NCBI RefSeq assembly: GCF_001541095.1
Contig: NZ_LMXH01000009.1
Location: 1 to 64,000 of the forward strand
Origin: Paenibacillus sp. FJAT-26967
GTDB lineage: Bacteria > Bacillota > Bacilli > Paenibacillales > NBRC-103111
DNA: 64,000 bases
Direction of reading: 5' to 3'
In this document: piece by piece, positions 8,514-17,747 of the stretch
Layout of the letters: every line of letters begins with the position of its first letter
Position numbering within the stretch: the first letter of the stretch is position 1
Notes under the pieces: generated by a model
Seen by the model: only the letters and a program-made list of their open reading frames with translations
What the model was told of the DNA's origin: nothing
Database searches by the model: none
Program-made: the position numbers and the translations under genes

Positions 8514-8881
8514 GCGGGGAGTCTTTCCCGATGAATTGTATATCTGAAGTCGCTGCTCAATAAGGCAGCGGCATTTTTTTTCGGGTTATAATAAGTACCG
8601 TGAACCAGTGCCGCTATATCCTTATTATCCCGGATGATGTATAATTGTTCTCCCCCATTGATTAAAGGAGCAGCACATTCAGTAAAGTACCTTGTTTGGG
8701 TGAGCGTCCTGCTGTTTAACTCGCCAATTTGGCTGACCAAATTTCCTTGGATCGCTTCGGCGATAAACAGAAGTTTTTCATAGTTATTTTTTATAGTGGC
8801 AGCGGTGCTTGGTGCTTGTGGACAAGAATTCAGCCAACGAGAAGATATCCACAGGGGATAAAGTTGTAATCTTATACACAT
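8510..8881 (-). CDS. doubtful small reading frame, possibly a gene remnant
   Basis: 123-codon frame. The C-terminal two thirds have a protein-like composition (for example LYIIRDNKDIAALVHG), but the first ~30 residues do not, no ribosome site precedes the ATG, and the frame overlaps both the tsaD stop and its plus-strand terminator hairpin. It may be a shadow or a fragment of a small gene. No family recognised. Confidence 0.25.
   Translation of the reverse strand: MCIRLQLYPLWISSRWLNSCPQAPSTAATIKNNYEKLLFIAEAIQGNLVSQIGELNSRTLTQTRYFTECAAPLINGGEQLYIIRDNKDIAALVHGTYYNPKKNAAALLSSDFRYTIHRERLPA
8549..8582 (+). terminator. terminator after tsaD
   Basis: CGCTGC (8551-8556) pairs with GCAGCG (8565-8570), followed after three bases by eight or more T. 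Confidence 0.75.
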
Positions 8882-8889
8882 GTGAATAA
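8845..8889. promoter_or_regulatory. small DnaA-box group upstream of the leuA leader
   Basis: TTATACACA (8872-8880) and TGTGAATAA (8881-8889) are two perfect TTATNCACA boxes in abutting inverted orientation; ATATCCACA (8845-8853) is a one-mismatch box. Confidence 0.5.
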
Positions 8890-8921
8890 AACTGAATTTT
8901 TAGAACATTTATAATTTTGTA

Positions 8922-8951
8922 TTGACTTTCGGTTTTGCAGCATACTATAAT
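8922..8951 (+). promoter_or_regulatory. sigma-A promoter for the leuA T-box leader
   Basis: TTGACT (8922-8927) and TATAAT (8946-8951) are 18 bp apart and lie directly in front of the first T-box. Confidence 0.8.
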
Positions 8952-8964
8952 CAACACCAAGTTA

Positions 8965-9340
8965 AATATGGAAAACGCTAGGAACGGGAACAGTAAGGAT
9001 GTTCATTTGACCAGAGAGCTGCGGGTTGGTGCGACGCAGTCGGATGATTCCTGAACACTCACCCGGGAGCGGTGAAGCTGAGAACACCCTATCGCAGTTG
9101 CTGAATCGGGAGACGCTTAAGTCCCTGTATCGGCATGATACCGTGAATGGGATCGTTAGGTGTGAGGTAGGCTTTGACGGATGGCCCACGTGATGGGCAG
9201 CGAAGGAGCATGCGGTACACTGTTGTGATTGCTTCCTGAGCACCGAGGTGGGTCCGTAATTGCGGCGGATCAACAAGAGTGGTAACGCGGAAGGCTGACC
9301 GGCCTGTCGTCTCTTATATGGAGACGGCAGGCCTTTTTTG
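8965..9340 (+). promoter_or_regulatory. T-box riboswitch 1 of leuA (leucine, CTC specifier)
   Basis: The leader shows the T-box landmarks: AGAGAGC with the GGTTGGTGCGA loop (stem I, 9014-9036), a specifier CTC (9058-9060) four bases before GGGAGC, the antiterminator bulge GAGTGGTAACGCGG (9277-9290; one base off the usual TGGTACCGCGG), and a terminator hairpin GGCCTGTCGTCTC/GAGACGGCAGGCC with T run (9301-9338). UGGU would pair with an ACCA tRNA end, fitting tRNA-Leu discriminator A. Uncharged tRNA-Leu should stabilise the antiterminator. Confidence 0.85.
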
Positions 9341-9439
9341 CGTATAGGCACACCAAAAGGTACAGCATGAGGTTTGTATTTTTAACACAGGAAGACGGCC
9401 CGAGGGGCCGGCAGCTCATACAACAAACGTGATGAACAA

Positions 9440-9782
9440 GAGTAGTACGATCCGGTTACGGTACAGAGAGCTGCGGGACGGTGCGACGCAGTCCGTGAAG
9501 GATCGGAACTCGCTTGGGAGCGGGAAGTGAAGAACACGCGCAGACCGGAACCGGCCGGCGTGACTGAAGCTTAAGACCGGGCGCCTCCGTTATCGGGCAG
9601 CGGCGAATGGCTGCCGGGTGAAGAAGAGACAGCAAGCTGGTGTGGATTACGCACACATAATTCTATCTTCTGGACCGGCGCAGCATCGCCGCTACGAGCG
9701 GACTCTTCCATGTGAAGAGTCAACAAGAGTGGTACCGCGCCGGCTATGCCGCCGTCTCTTAACAGGAGACGGCGGCTTTTTG
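9440..9782 (+). promoter_or_regulatory. T-box riboswitch 2 of leuA (leucine, CTC specifier)
   Basis: A second complete T-box follows the first without an intervening gene: AGAGAGCTGCGGG...GTGCGACGCAG (9466-9490), GGAACTC with CTC at 9509-9511 again four bases before GGGAGC, canonical GAGTGGTACCGCGC (9727-9740), and terminator GCCGCCGTCTC/GAGACGGCGGC plus T run (9748-9781). Both terminators must be read through to reach leuA, so leucine starvation control is doubled. Confidence 0.87.
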
Positions 9783-9934
9783 TGTTTTCTTATGTGCTTC
9801 GGATTATCCCGGAGGGATGAAATTGAGCATGCAGAGAAGAGACGCGACTGCGGTTCAAAGTTAATGATGCATCAAGAAACCTCCGCAAGGAGTTTCTAAT
9901 ACAGCCCTTTAAGGGTAACTAGGAGGAATAGACA

Positions 9935-11479
9935 ATGACTAAACGGCAAATTAAGATTTTTGACACGACACTGAGGGACGGGGAACAGGCCCCGGGAGGT
10001 TCACTGTATCCGGAGGAGAAAATCCGGCTTGCCCGGCAGCTTGTTAAGCTCGGTGTAGACACGATTGAACCGGGATTTCCGATTTCAAGCCCGGGGGATT
10101 TCGCAGCGGTCCAGCAGATTTCCAGGGAGCTACAGGGCGTTGAGATCTGCGGATTCGCAAGAGCGGTCAAAATCGATATTGATGCAGCGGTAAAAGCGAC
10201 CCGGGATGCGGCACTGCGCCGAATTCACATGTTTATCTCTTCTTCGGATATCCACTTGAATTTCCAGCTTCGTAAAACGCGGGAGGGGGTCAAGGAAGAA
10301 GCGAGAACGATGGTGGCTTATGCGAAGCAGTTCTGCGAGCGCATTGAATTTACGGCGATGGACTCCAGCCGGACCGGACGCGAATACCTGTACGAGCTGA
10401 TCGAAGCGGTCATTGCGGAAGGCGCGACTATTATCAATCTGCCGGATACTGTCGGCTATGCGCTGCCGGAGGATTACGGACAGATGTTTGCCGATGTACG
10501 CCGTCATGCACGCGGAGCGCAGCACGTTGAATTCAGCACCCATTGTCATAACGATCTGGGTCTTGCGGTTGCTAACTCCATAGCCGCGATCAAGAACGGC
10601 GCCACCTATGTGGAGGTGTCGGTGAACGGAATCGGGGAGCGTGCGGGTAACTGTTCTCTGGAAGAAATCGTAATGGCGATTGAGACGCATTCCGAGGGGC
10701 TTGGAATGACGACAGGTATAAATCTCAGCGAAATTTATAATACTTCTTGCATGGTCAGCCGAGTGATGAACATGCCGATTGCGTTCAACAAACCGGTTGT
10801 CGGACGTAATGCCTTCCAGCATGAATCGGGCATTCATCAAGACGGCTTGCTGAAGAACCGCAATACTTACGAGATCATGGAGCCGGAGAAGCTGGGCATT
10901 CCCCGCTCTATGATTATTCTGGGCAAGCATTCCGGCCGTCATGCTCTCAAACATCGGGCAGGTCAATACGGCATTGACCTGGACGCAGCGGCTCTTGAAG
11001 ATGTGTACAACCGCTTCAAGAACATGGCCGATGAGCAGAAGCATGTCACGGACGACGAGCTGCTTGGCTTAATCGGAGACCACACAGCAGCGGAGCGTTT
11101 CTCTCTGGTTCATCTGCAGGTCGTCAGCAGCAGCGACCGCAGCAGGGTCGCCTCCGCAAACATCCGGGACAATGAGAGTGGCGACGAATGCACCTGGTCG
11201 GGTACTGGAGACGGACCGATTGAAGCCATCGTGAATTGTATCCGCCAGGCACTGCCTATGGAGGTTACCTTCGCTGATCTGGAACTGCATTCGCTGTCCG
11301 CGAGTGAGAAGGCGACGGGCGAAGCTGCGGTTACCGTATCCTACGGCTCGCAGACGTACAAAAGCTCAGGCATTGACGGGGACATTCTCTTCGCGACTGC
11401 CAAGGCGTTCTTGTCTGCCTGCAATCAGGCTGTCCGTGCTAATCCGGACGCTTCACGTGATGTATCCTTAATGGCCTGA
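9935..11479 (+). CDS. leuA: 2-isopropylmalate synthase LeuA
   Basis: 514 residues. It condenses acetyl-CoA with 2-ketoisovalerate, the committed step to leucine. The TIM-barrel motif FDTTLRDGEQAPG (~residues 9-21), metal-binding HCHNDLGLAV (~205) and ESGIHQDGLLKN (~300) are intact, and the C-terminal ~120 residues form the leucine-sensing regulatory domain (ending region SSGIDGDILFATAKAFL). AGGAGG precedes the ATG. The gene stands alone, away from leuBCD and ilv genes, directly behind two leucine T-boxes. It is followed by a terminator and a DnaA-box cluster. Feedback inhibition by leucine is expected from the family. Confidence 0.96.
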   Translation: MTKRQIKIFDTTLRDGEQAPGGSLYPEEKIRLARQLVKLGVDTIEPGFPISSPGDFAAVQQISRELQGVEICGFARAVKIDIDAAVKATRDAALRRIHMFISSSDIHLNFQLRKTREGVKEEARTMVAYAKQFCERIEFTAMDSSRTGREYLYELIEAVIAEGATIINLPDTVGYALPEDYGQMFADVRRHARGAQHVEFSTHCHNDLGLAVANSIAAIKNGATYVEVSVNGIGERAGNCSLEEIVMAIETHSEGLGMTTGINLSEIYNTSCMVSRVMNMPIAFNKPVVGRNAFQHESGIHQDGLLKNRNTYEIMEPEKLGIPRSMIILGKHSGRHALKHRAGQYGIDLDAAALEDVYNRFKNMADEQKHVTDDELLGLIGDHTAAERFSLVHLQVVSSSDRSRVASANIRDNESGDECTWSGTGDGPIEAIVNCIRQALPMEVTFADLELHSLSASEKATGEAAVTVSYGSQTYKSSGIDGDILFATAKAFLSACNQAVRANPDASRDVSLMA

Positions 11480-11480
11480 A

Positions 11481-11713
11481 TTATTCACAGGGTGAGTGTG
11501 GAGAAGTTATGCACACCCCCTGTGGATAATGTGGATAACCCCTGAAAAACTTTATTTTTCAGGGGATTTTTATTTCCCGGGGTTCCGCATAACTTCCGCA
11601 TAACTTTTGAACCTAAAACTGTGGATAATGTGGATAAATCTGTTCATAAGTGCCTGAAGCGGTGAAAATTAAGCTTTTTTTTATTAAGAGACTGTGGATG
11701 ACTATGTGGATAA
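11481..11713. promoter_or_regulatory. DnaA-box cluster downstream of leuA
   Basis: Seven perfect matches to TTATNCACA in either orientation lie in 233 bp: TTATTCACA 11481, TTATGCACA 11507, TGTGGATAA at 11521, 11530, 11620, 11629 and 11705; TGTGGATGA at 11693 is a near match. Two pairs are abutting direct repeats at 9-bp spacing. No dnaA/dnaN gene is near, so this is not oriC; B. subtilis has non-origin DnaA-box clusters that restrain initiation, a plausible analogue. Confidence 0.75.
11539..11575 (+). terminator. leuA terminator
   Basis: CCCCTGAAAAA and its complement TTTTTCAGGGG form an 11-bp stem followed by ATTTTTATTT; it lies inside the DnaA-box cluster. Confidence 0.85.
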
Positions 11714-11787
11714 AAATATACTGGTTCGCAGAGGTTGAAAATCGTGTAAATAGGGACGATATCTTTATTCGGTAAGGAGTGAAACGG

Positions 11788-13536
11788 ATGAATATTGAAG
11801 CCTTTTATCACGGGACTAAAAGCAACTGGGCCTATGCATACGATAATAATTTGATCCATCTGCGTGTCCGTACCCAGCGTGATGATGTGGAGCAGGTAAC
11901 GGCGATTACAAGCGACAAATACGACTGGGACCGCTTTTACAAAGAATTTCCGATGTTAAAAACGGCTTCCGATTCCTTGTTCGATTACTGGGAAGCTGAG
12001 ATTTCCCCGGAACACAGGCGGTTGTCCTATTGCTTCCGCTTTAGTTCGGGAGATCAGCAGCTGTGGATGACGGAGCAGGGAATTCGTGCGGAGCAGCCCT
12101 ATCCGACCGGTGGCTATTATGCTTTTCCGTATATTCACGAAATCGATGTCTTCCATCCGCCAGCATGGGCTAAAGACGCGATATTCTATCAAATATTCCC
12201 GGAACGGTTTGCCAACGGGGATAAGAGCAACGATCCCGAGAGGACTCAGGAGTGGGGCGGAAGGCCCGAAGTGGACAATTTTTTCGGAGGTGATCTTCAA
12301 GGTGTTCTGGATCATCTCGACTATTTAACCGATCTTGGCATCAATGCGATTTATTTTACCCCTCTATTCCTATCTCCTTCTAACCATAAATACGACACCA
12401 TTGATTATAAACAGGTAGACCCTCATTTCGGTGATAACAAGCTATTGAAGCAACTGGTGGATACCTGTCATGAACGCGGGATCCGCGTGATGCTTGATGC
12501 TGTTTTTAATCACTGCGCGCTGGATTTCCCTGCTTTTAAAGATGTCAGGGAGAAGGGGCCGGAGTCGAAGTATGTGGATTGGTTCCATGTGAATGAATTT
12601 CCGATAGCGGTCAAGGACGGAATTCCGACGTATGATACGTTTGGTTTTTTTGAAAGTATGCCGAAATTTAATACCGCTAACCCGGAGGTCAAAGACTACC
12701 TGATCGGGATCGCTAAGTATTGGATCGAGGAAATCGGAATCGACGGCTGGCGCCTGGATGTTGCGGACGAGATTGACCACCATTTCTGGCGGGAACTGCG
12801 GCAGGTTGTCAAAGAAGCCAATCCGGAAGCATACATTGTGGGCGAGGTGTGGAACGGCTCGCTGATGTGGCTGCTGGGGGACCAGTTCGATTCGGTCATG
12901 AACTATCCGTTCTCGGATAAAGTGCTGGAATTCTTCTCCGGGCCAGGGATGGATGGCCATTCGTTCGCAAGCAGCATGGGCTTTCTGCTTATGCGTTATC
13001 CGAAACAAGCCAATGAAGTAGTTTTCAACCTGCTGTGCAGCCACGATACTCCGAGAGTCTTGACGCGCGTCGGCGGTGACAAAAGAAGGCTGAAACTATG
13101 CGTAGTGTTCCTGATGACGTATATGGGTACGCCTTGCATTTTCTATGGGGACGAGGTAGGGCTTCAAGGGGGCGGCGATCCGGACTGCCGTCAGTGTATG
13201 CAGTGGCATCCCGATATGCAGGACAACGAGCTGCTTGATTTCTACAAGCTTCTGATCCATCTCCGCAAGAAAAACAAAGCGCTGCGACAAGGCAGCTTCC
13301 GTTTCCTGAAGGCGGATATCGGGGATCCTTGCATTATTTATGAGCGGATCGACGGGGACACTCACTTTACCATTTGGATGAACAATACGGAGGAGCGTGT
13401 GACCCTCGGGCATCCGATGAACACCGATGATTGGCGTGATGCATTGTCTGAAGAAGAGGTAAAACCTGTCGATGGCATGATGAATATCGAATTGGATGAA
13501 CTTGGATATAGAATTTTGTACAGAAAGTTAAAATAA
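11788..13536 (+). CDS. GH13 alpha-glucan hydrolase, neopullulanase/cyclomaltodextrinase type
   Basis: 582 residues; AAGGAG is 8 bases before the ATG, so a GTG at 11779 is not used. An N-terminal beta domain (~1-125) precedes the (beta/alpha)8 barrel. The four GH13 regions are present: LDAVFNH (~238), GWRLDVADE with the nucleophile Asp (~320), GEVWN with the acid/base Glu (~353) and LLCSHDTPR (~418). The layout fits neopullulanase, maltogenic amylase and cyclomaltodextrinase (GH13_20). No signal peptide is seen, so it should act in the cytoplasm on imported maltodextrins. No sugar-transport genes are adjacent, so the true substrate is inferred from the family only. Confidence 0.9.
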   Translation: MNIEAFYHGTKSNWAYAYDNNLIHLRVRTQRDDVEQVTAITSDKYDWDRFYKEFPMLKTASDSLFDYWEAEISPEHRRLSYCFRFSSGDQQLWMTEQGIRAEQPYPTGGYYAFPYIHEIDVFHPPAWAKDAIFYQIFPERFANGDKSNDPERTQEWGGRPEVDNFFGGDLQGVLDHLDYLTDLGINAIYFTPLFLSPSNHKYDTIDYKQVDPHFGDNKLLKQLVDTCHERGIRVMLDAVFNHCALDFPAFKDVREKGPESKYVDWFHVNEFPIAVKDGIPTYDTFGFFESMPKFNTANPEVKDYLIGIAKYWIEEIGIDGWRLDVADEIDHHFWRELRQVVKEANPEAYIVGEVWNGSLMWLLGDQFDSVMNYPFSDKVLEFFSGPGMDGHSFASSMGFLLMRYPKQANEVVFNLLCSHDTPRVLTRVGGDKRRLKLCVVFLMTYMGTPCIFYGDEVGLQGGGDPDCRQCMQWHPDMQDNELLDFYKLLIHLRKKNKALRQGSFRFLKADIGDPCIIYERIDGDTHFTIWMNNTEERVTLGHPMNTDDWRDALSEEEVKPVDGMMNIELDELGYRILYRKLK

Positions 13537-13559
13537 TCGTCGATTGATGTCGATATAGT

Positions 13560-13585
13560 CCCTATAGAAACTATAGGGGGATCTA
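13560..13585 (+). promoter_or_regulatory. hairpin enclosing the ribosome site of the chemoreceptor gene
   Basis: CCCTATAG (13560-13567), AAA, CTATAGGG (13571-13578) form a perfect 8-bp inverted repeat. Its 3' arm contains the start of the AGGGGG ribosome site for the ATG at 13586, so folding could hide it. No T run follows, so it is not a standard terminator. Confidence 0.5.
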
Positions 13586-15325
13586 ATGAGACATTTAAAA
13601 TGGAAAGTAACGACCAAGTTGATCGCATTGACGACGGTACTAATGTTGGTTCTGTCCGGAGTCTTGATGGCTGTGTCCTATATCCAGCAAATAAAGGATT
13701 ATCAAAGGAAGCTGAAAGCAACGGAGAAGGTTGTCGGACTGATGTGGGAACATGAGATTCCGCTGCTGACGAAGGTTATGGAGCAGACTAAGAAAGGGGA
13801 TCAGTCTGAAGCCGCTAAAAAGGACAGGGAAGAAATCATCAGTATCGCGGATCACTTTGTTAAAGACAGCGATGTGTCGAATATCGTCCTCTACTATCCG
13901 GAAGAAAACGTAACTGACGGCAAGACTACCTTAAAAGTAATCGGGTCTAACTCCAAACTGGCAGCGGAACCTCTGATGGACTACCCGCTTTCGGAAGAGT
14001 ACGGAAAAGCTTATGAGGGGATGAAGAAAGAGGGGCAGGGCATATCTCCCTTCTATAAAGATGAAGCGGGCGAGTGGATCAGCATCATGAGTATCATTAA
14101 TGATTCCTCCGGACAGCCAGCCGCTTACGTGGGAGTAGATTTTGACTTCGACGATGCCTATGAAGAATTGACTTTCCGGTTCTGGATGAGTCTGGGGATC
14201 AGTCTGGGAATCGGGCTGCTGTTTATCGGAATTTTAAGTCTGTTTGTCCGCAAACTCTTGAAGCCGGTGGGTGAACTATCCCGTTTGTCCCTGGAAGTGG
14301 CTCAAGGTGATCTGACGGTGAGTATTCCCGTACGGAGTCAGGATGAGTTCGGTACGCTGGCACACAATTTCAACATGATGACGGCGAGTATCCGGGAGTT
14401 GATCACCGGAATTCGCGACTCGTCTGAGGAAGTGGGTCACGCTTCCGAAGTTCTTAAGACCAGTGCGAATCAGACAACCGAGGCCACGCATCATATTGCG
14501 GGCTCGATTGAACAGGTGGCCGCGGGTGCCGAGCGCCAGATGCAGAGTACGCAGGAAAGTACCATTGCGATGGAGGAAATGGCTTCCGGTATCCAGCGGA
14601 TTGCAGAATCGGCGGGATCGGTCGCCCAATCTTCCGAGTCTGCCGCTGAAGAGGCTTCCCGGGGGAATGTGCTGATCCAGCGCAATGTGGCGCAGATGTC
14701 TCACATGAACGAGACGGTCCAAAGCTCGATGGAATCGGTGAATGAGTTGACCGGGCTATCGGAGCAGATCGGCAATATTACTTCCATGATTGCCGATATC
14801 GCCAAGCAGACGAACCTGCTTGCGCTTAATGCGGCGATTGAAGCGGCGCGTGCCGGTGAGCATGGCAAAGGGTTCTCGGTCGTCTCGGATGAAATCCGCA
14901 AATTGGCCGAACAGTCCAAGCAATCCTCCGAGCAGATCTCTGATCTCGTTGTTACGATCCGTTCCGGTACCGGTAAGGCGGTAGGGATGATGAAGCGGAC
15001 GGCGGAGGAAGTGACGGAGATGACCCAGGTTGTTGCGGAAAGCGGCGAAGCCTTCCAGCGGATCGTGGATCATATGGATGAGCTTGCAAAGCAGATCCTG
15101 GAGGTGTCCTCTTCCTCCGAGCAAATGTCTGCGGGTACCGAGGAAGTCGCCGCTTCCATCTCGGAGCTGTCCAGCATGAACCGCCAAGCTTTCGACAGCG
15201 CACAAACAGTCGCGGCTTCATCCGAAGAACAGCTTGCTTCAATGGAAGATATTTCAGCTTCCGCAAGTGTTCTTAATGAGATGGCTCAAGAACTCCGGCT
15301 GAGTGTAAGCAGGTTTAAGCTGTAA
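13586..15325 (+). CDS. methyl-accepting chemotaxis protein
   Basis: 579 residues. A transmembrane helix at ~11-31, an extracytoplasmic sensor of ~170 residues, a second helix at ~206-227, a HAMP linker to ~280 and a long cytoplasmic coiled coil give the classical chemoreceptor layout. The hairpin tip reads [23 protein letters not shown] with [18 protein letters not shown] following (~residues 405-450), the CheA/CheW-contacting signature. The sensor is small and resembles a single-Cache fold (the [12 protein letters not shown] and AYVGVDFD segments), but the ligand cannot be told. No che genes are near, so it feeds a remote array. Confidence 0.93.
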   Translation: MRHLKWKVTTKLIALTTVLMLVLSGVLMAVSYIQQIKDYQRKLKATEKVVGLMWEHEIPLLTKVMEQTKKGDQSEAAKKDREEIISIADHFVKDSDVSNIVLYYPEENVTDGKTTLKVIGSNSKLAAEPLMDYPLSEEYGKAYEGMKKEGQGISPFYKDEAGEWISIMSIINDSSGQPAAYVGVDFDFDDAYEELTFRFWMSLGISLGIGLLFIGILSLFVRKLLKPVGELSRLSLEVAQGDLTVSIPVRSQDEFGTLAHNFNMMTASIRELITGIRDSSEEVGHASEVLKTSANQTTEATHHIAGSIEQVAAGAERQMQSTQESTIAMEEMASGIQRIAESAGSVAQSSESAAEEASRGNVLIQRNVAQMSHMNETVQSSMESVNELTGLSEQIGNITSMIADIAKQTNLLALNAAIEAARAGEHGKGFSVVSDEIRKLAEQSKQSSEQISDLVVTIRSGTGKAVGMMKRTAEEVTEMTQVVAESGEAFQRIVDHMDELAKQILEVSSSSEQMSAGTEEVAASISELSSMNRQAFDSAQTVAASSEEQLASMEDISASASVLNEMAQELRLSVSRFKL

Positions 15326-15437
15326 AATGAACGGAATGATCCGTGCATTAATAACAGCTAAGTATCGCAATACAACGGCAAAGTTATTCGAATCCAGCGA
15401 AGCCCGGCACGATCTGGACGGATACTTAAAATTAACT

Positions 15438-15491
15438 AAAAAGCAGTCCTCCGGGAGACCACGTAGTCTCTTTGGAGGACTGCTTTTTTTA
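15438..15491. terminator. bidirectional terminator between chemoreceptor and ABC-F gene
   Basis: AAAAAGCAGTCCTCC and GGAGGACTGCTTTTTT flank a short loop, so it can end transcription from both convergent genes. Confidence 0.85.
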
Positions 15492-15556
15492 GCTGTTTAA
15501 AGGTAGATACGATGGAGACCGGATAAGACGTTCGGAGCCCAACCGCAGTTCCGGTT

Positions 15557-17497
15557 CTATCCTACGAGGGATTCCCACTCGTCATAGCACTGCTGCAGTT
15601 CATCGCGCGTCTGCTCAATGAGGGTGTTCTTCTCCTGAACCAGCAAATAGTCGTTATAAACGTCCGGATCAGCAAGCTGCTCTTCGAGAACCGTAATCGC
15701 CCCTTCCAGGCGGGCAATGTCTTGTTCGAGCTGCTCTACGCGGCGCTGCCGGTTACGTTCTTCACGCCTCGCCTGCTTGTCCGCCTCGTAGCCGGCCGCG
15801 GGTTTCTCGGCGGCCGAAGAGGCGGACGATTTCCCTTCGCGTGTGGACAACTGCCGGAGCCGCTCGGCTTCGATCTCGGCGAGTTCGGCTTTTTTCTCTG
15901 TGTAATCGTCGTAATTACCCAGATAGTGAGTGACCCCGCCAGGCTCAAGCTCCAGCATGCTCTCCGCCATTTTGTTCAGGAAATAACGGTCATGGGAAAT
16001 GAACAGCAGCGTTCCTTCGTAATCCAGCAGTGCCGATTCCAGCACTTCCTTGCTATACAGATCAAGATGGTTGGTCGGCTCATCGAGGATGAGCATGTTG
16101 GCATTCAGCAGCATAAGCTTCGCTAGTGCGACCCGGGCTTTCTCGCCGCCGCTGAGGGAGGAAATTTTCTTGAAAACATCCTCGCCGGTGAACAGGAAGT
16201 TGCCGAGCACGGAGCGGATACGCGCTTCTTCTATAGAAGGAAACGTGTTCCAGACTTCTTCCAGGATCGTCTGCTGCGGATTGAGAGTAGTCTGTTCCTG
16301 GTCATAAAAGCCGATCTTCACGTTCGTTCCCCAGCGGATCGTTCCTGCATCCGGGGAATATTTCCCGATCAACGCTTTGAGAAGGGTGGTCTTGCCGACA
16401 CCGTTAGGCCCGATCAGGGCAGCGGTTTCTCCGCGCCGCAGATCAAAAGAAACGTTCCTGAGCAGCTGCTTGCCTTCGCCGACCGTAATGCCGACATCTT
16501 TGACCTGGAGCACTTCTTTGCCGGAGGTCTGGTCAATCTGGAATGAGAAGCTGGCACGTTTGAGATCGCCGAGAGGTTTATCGATGCGATCCATCCGTTC
16601 TAACGCTTTGCGGCGGCTCTGCGCACGCTTGGTCGTTGTGGCCCGCACGATGTTGCGCTGGACAAAATCCTCCATACGCGAAATTTCTTCCTGCTGTTTC
16701 TCGTAGTGCTTCATGCGAATTTCGTAATCCGCTGCTTTAAGATCCACAAAACGGGAATAATTGCCCGTATAACGTCTGGAGCTTGTCCGCTCGATTTCGT
16801 AAATCGCAGTCACGAGAGAGTCCAGGAAGTAACGGTCATGGGAAACGACCAGAATAGCGCCGGGATAACCGCGCAAGTACGATTCCAGCCATGTCAGCGT
16901 GCGGATGTCCAAATGGTTGGTCGGCTCATCGAGGAGCAGTAAATCCGGCTCTTCGAGCAGCATTTTGGCGAGGGCGAGCCTGGTTTTCTGGCCGCCGCTC
17001 AGTGTCTCGACTAAGGTATCGGGGGGGAAATCGCCGAAGCCCATACCATGCAGAATTCCGCGGATTTTGGCTTCGGTTTCATAGCCGCCTTGCTCGCGGA
17101 AATATTCGGATCTCGCCGAATAGCGGTTCATCGTCGCTTCATACGCTTTGGGATCATTCGCCAGCTTCGGATCCGCCATCTGCCGCTCGAGGTTCCGGAG
17201 CTCCGCTTCCACAGCGAAGAGGGATGTAAAGACGCTGCGCATTTCTTCCACAATCGTTTTGTCTGTTTGAAGCCCGCTATTTTGACGCAGATAGCCGATA
17301 CGCGTTTCTTTCGCTTTAAAAATTTCCCCTTCATCATAAGAAAGCTCGCCTGCCATGATTTGCAGAAGCGTAGATTTACCCGCTCCGTTAACGCCGACAA
17401 GCCCGATTCTTTCCCTGTCTTCTATTTGCAAGGTTATGTTAGAGAGCACGGCCGATACGCCGTAGCTTTTACCTATTCCGTTCACTTGAAGCAGCAT
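15557..17497 (-). CDS. ydiF: ABC-F family ATPase (YdiF-like)
   Basis: 646 residues with two ABC ATPase domains in one chain and no membrane helices. Domain 1 has GVNGAGKST (~36), LSGGQKTR (~152) and LLLLDEPTNHLD (~175); domain 2 has GPNGVGKTT (~352), LSGGEKAR (~436) and LILDEPTNHLD (~460). They are joined by a ~80-residue charged linker, and the C-terminus (~530-646) is a predicted coiled coil. ABC-F proteins bind the ribosomal E site and relieve stalled translation; whether this one gives antibiotic protection is unknown. In B. subtilis ydiF also lies near tsaD and moaC, though on the other strand relative to this arrangement. Confidence 0.92.
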   Translation of the reverse strand: MLLQVNGIGKSYGVSAVLSNITLQIEDRERIGLVGVNGAGKSTLLQIMAGELSYDEGEIFKAKETRIGYLRQNSGLQTDKTIVEEMRSVFTSLFAVEAELRNLERQMADPKLANDPKAYEATMNRYSARSEYFREQGGYETEAKIRGILHGMGFGDFPPDTLVETLSGGQKTRLALAKMLLEEPDLLLLDEPTNHLDIRTLTWLESYLRGYPGAILVVSHDRYFLDSLVTAIYEIERTSSRRYTGNYSRFVDLKAADYEIRMKHYEKQQEEISRMEDFVQRNIVRATTTKRAQSRRKALERMDRIDKPLGDLKRASFSFQIDQTSGKEVLQVKDVGITVGEGKQLLRNVSFDLRRGETAALIGPNGVGKTTLLKALIGKYSPDAGTIRWGTNVKIGFYDQEQTTLNPQQTILEEVWNTFPSIEEARIRSVLGNFLFTGEDVFKKISSLSGGEKARVALAKLMLLNANMLILDEPTNHLDLYSKEVLESALLDYEGTLLFISHDRYFLNKMAESMLELEPGGVTHYLGNYDDYTEKKAELAEIEAERLRQLSTREGKSSASSAAEKPAAGYEADKQARREERNRQRRVEQLEQDIARLEGAITVLEEQLADPDVYNDYLLVQEKNTLIEQTRDELQQCYDEWESLVG

Positions 17498-17747
17498 GTT
17501 TCTTTTCTACCTCCGTATGGACTCTATAAATTTATTTACTTATTATTAAGGATAGACTGCCCGCCGTGTTCGTGCAGAAGGTATATTCGCAAGCATACCC
17601 TAAGTGTACAGGAAAAAAAGCTTTAGGAAAACTGAACACATTTTTTTCAAACTAACGGGCAATGTGATAAAATAGTGACAACTACCTTGAATAGATAAAA
17701 TTTTCTATCAAATACAGATACGGTTGAAAAGAGGCTGCTTGCTTCTC

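Noticed and set aside
9618-9899. 93-codon frame between the T-box leader and leuA
   Set aside because: It lies across the second T-box antiterminator and terminator; RNA structure explains the sequence.
10130-11044. 304-codon frame antisense to leuA
   Set aside because: Codon-bias shadow of an unmistakable LeuA.
11481-11713. Chromosomal origin of replication
   Set aside because: DnaA boxes are present but there is no dnaA, dnaN, rpmH or AT-rich unwinding region beside them, and the gene neighbourhood is ordinary.
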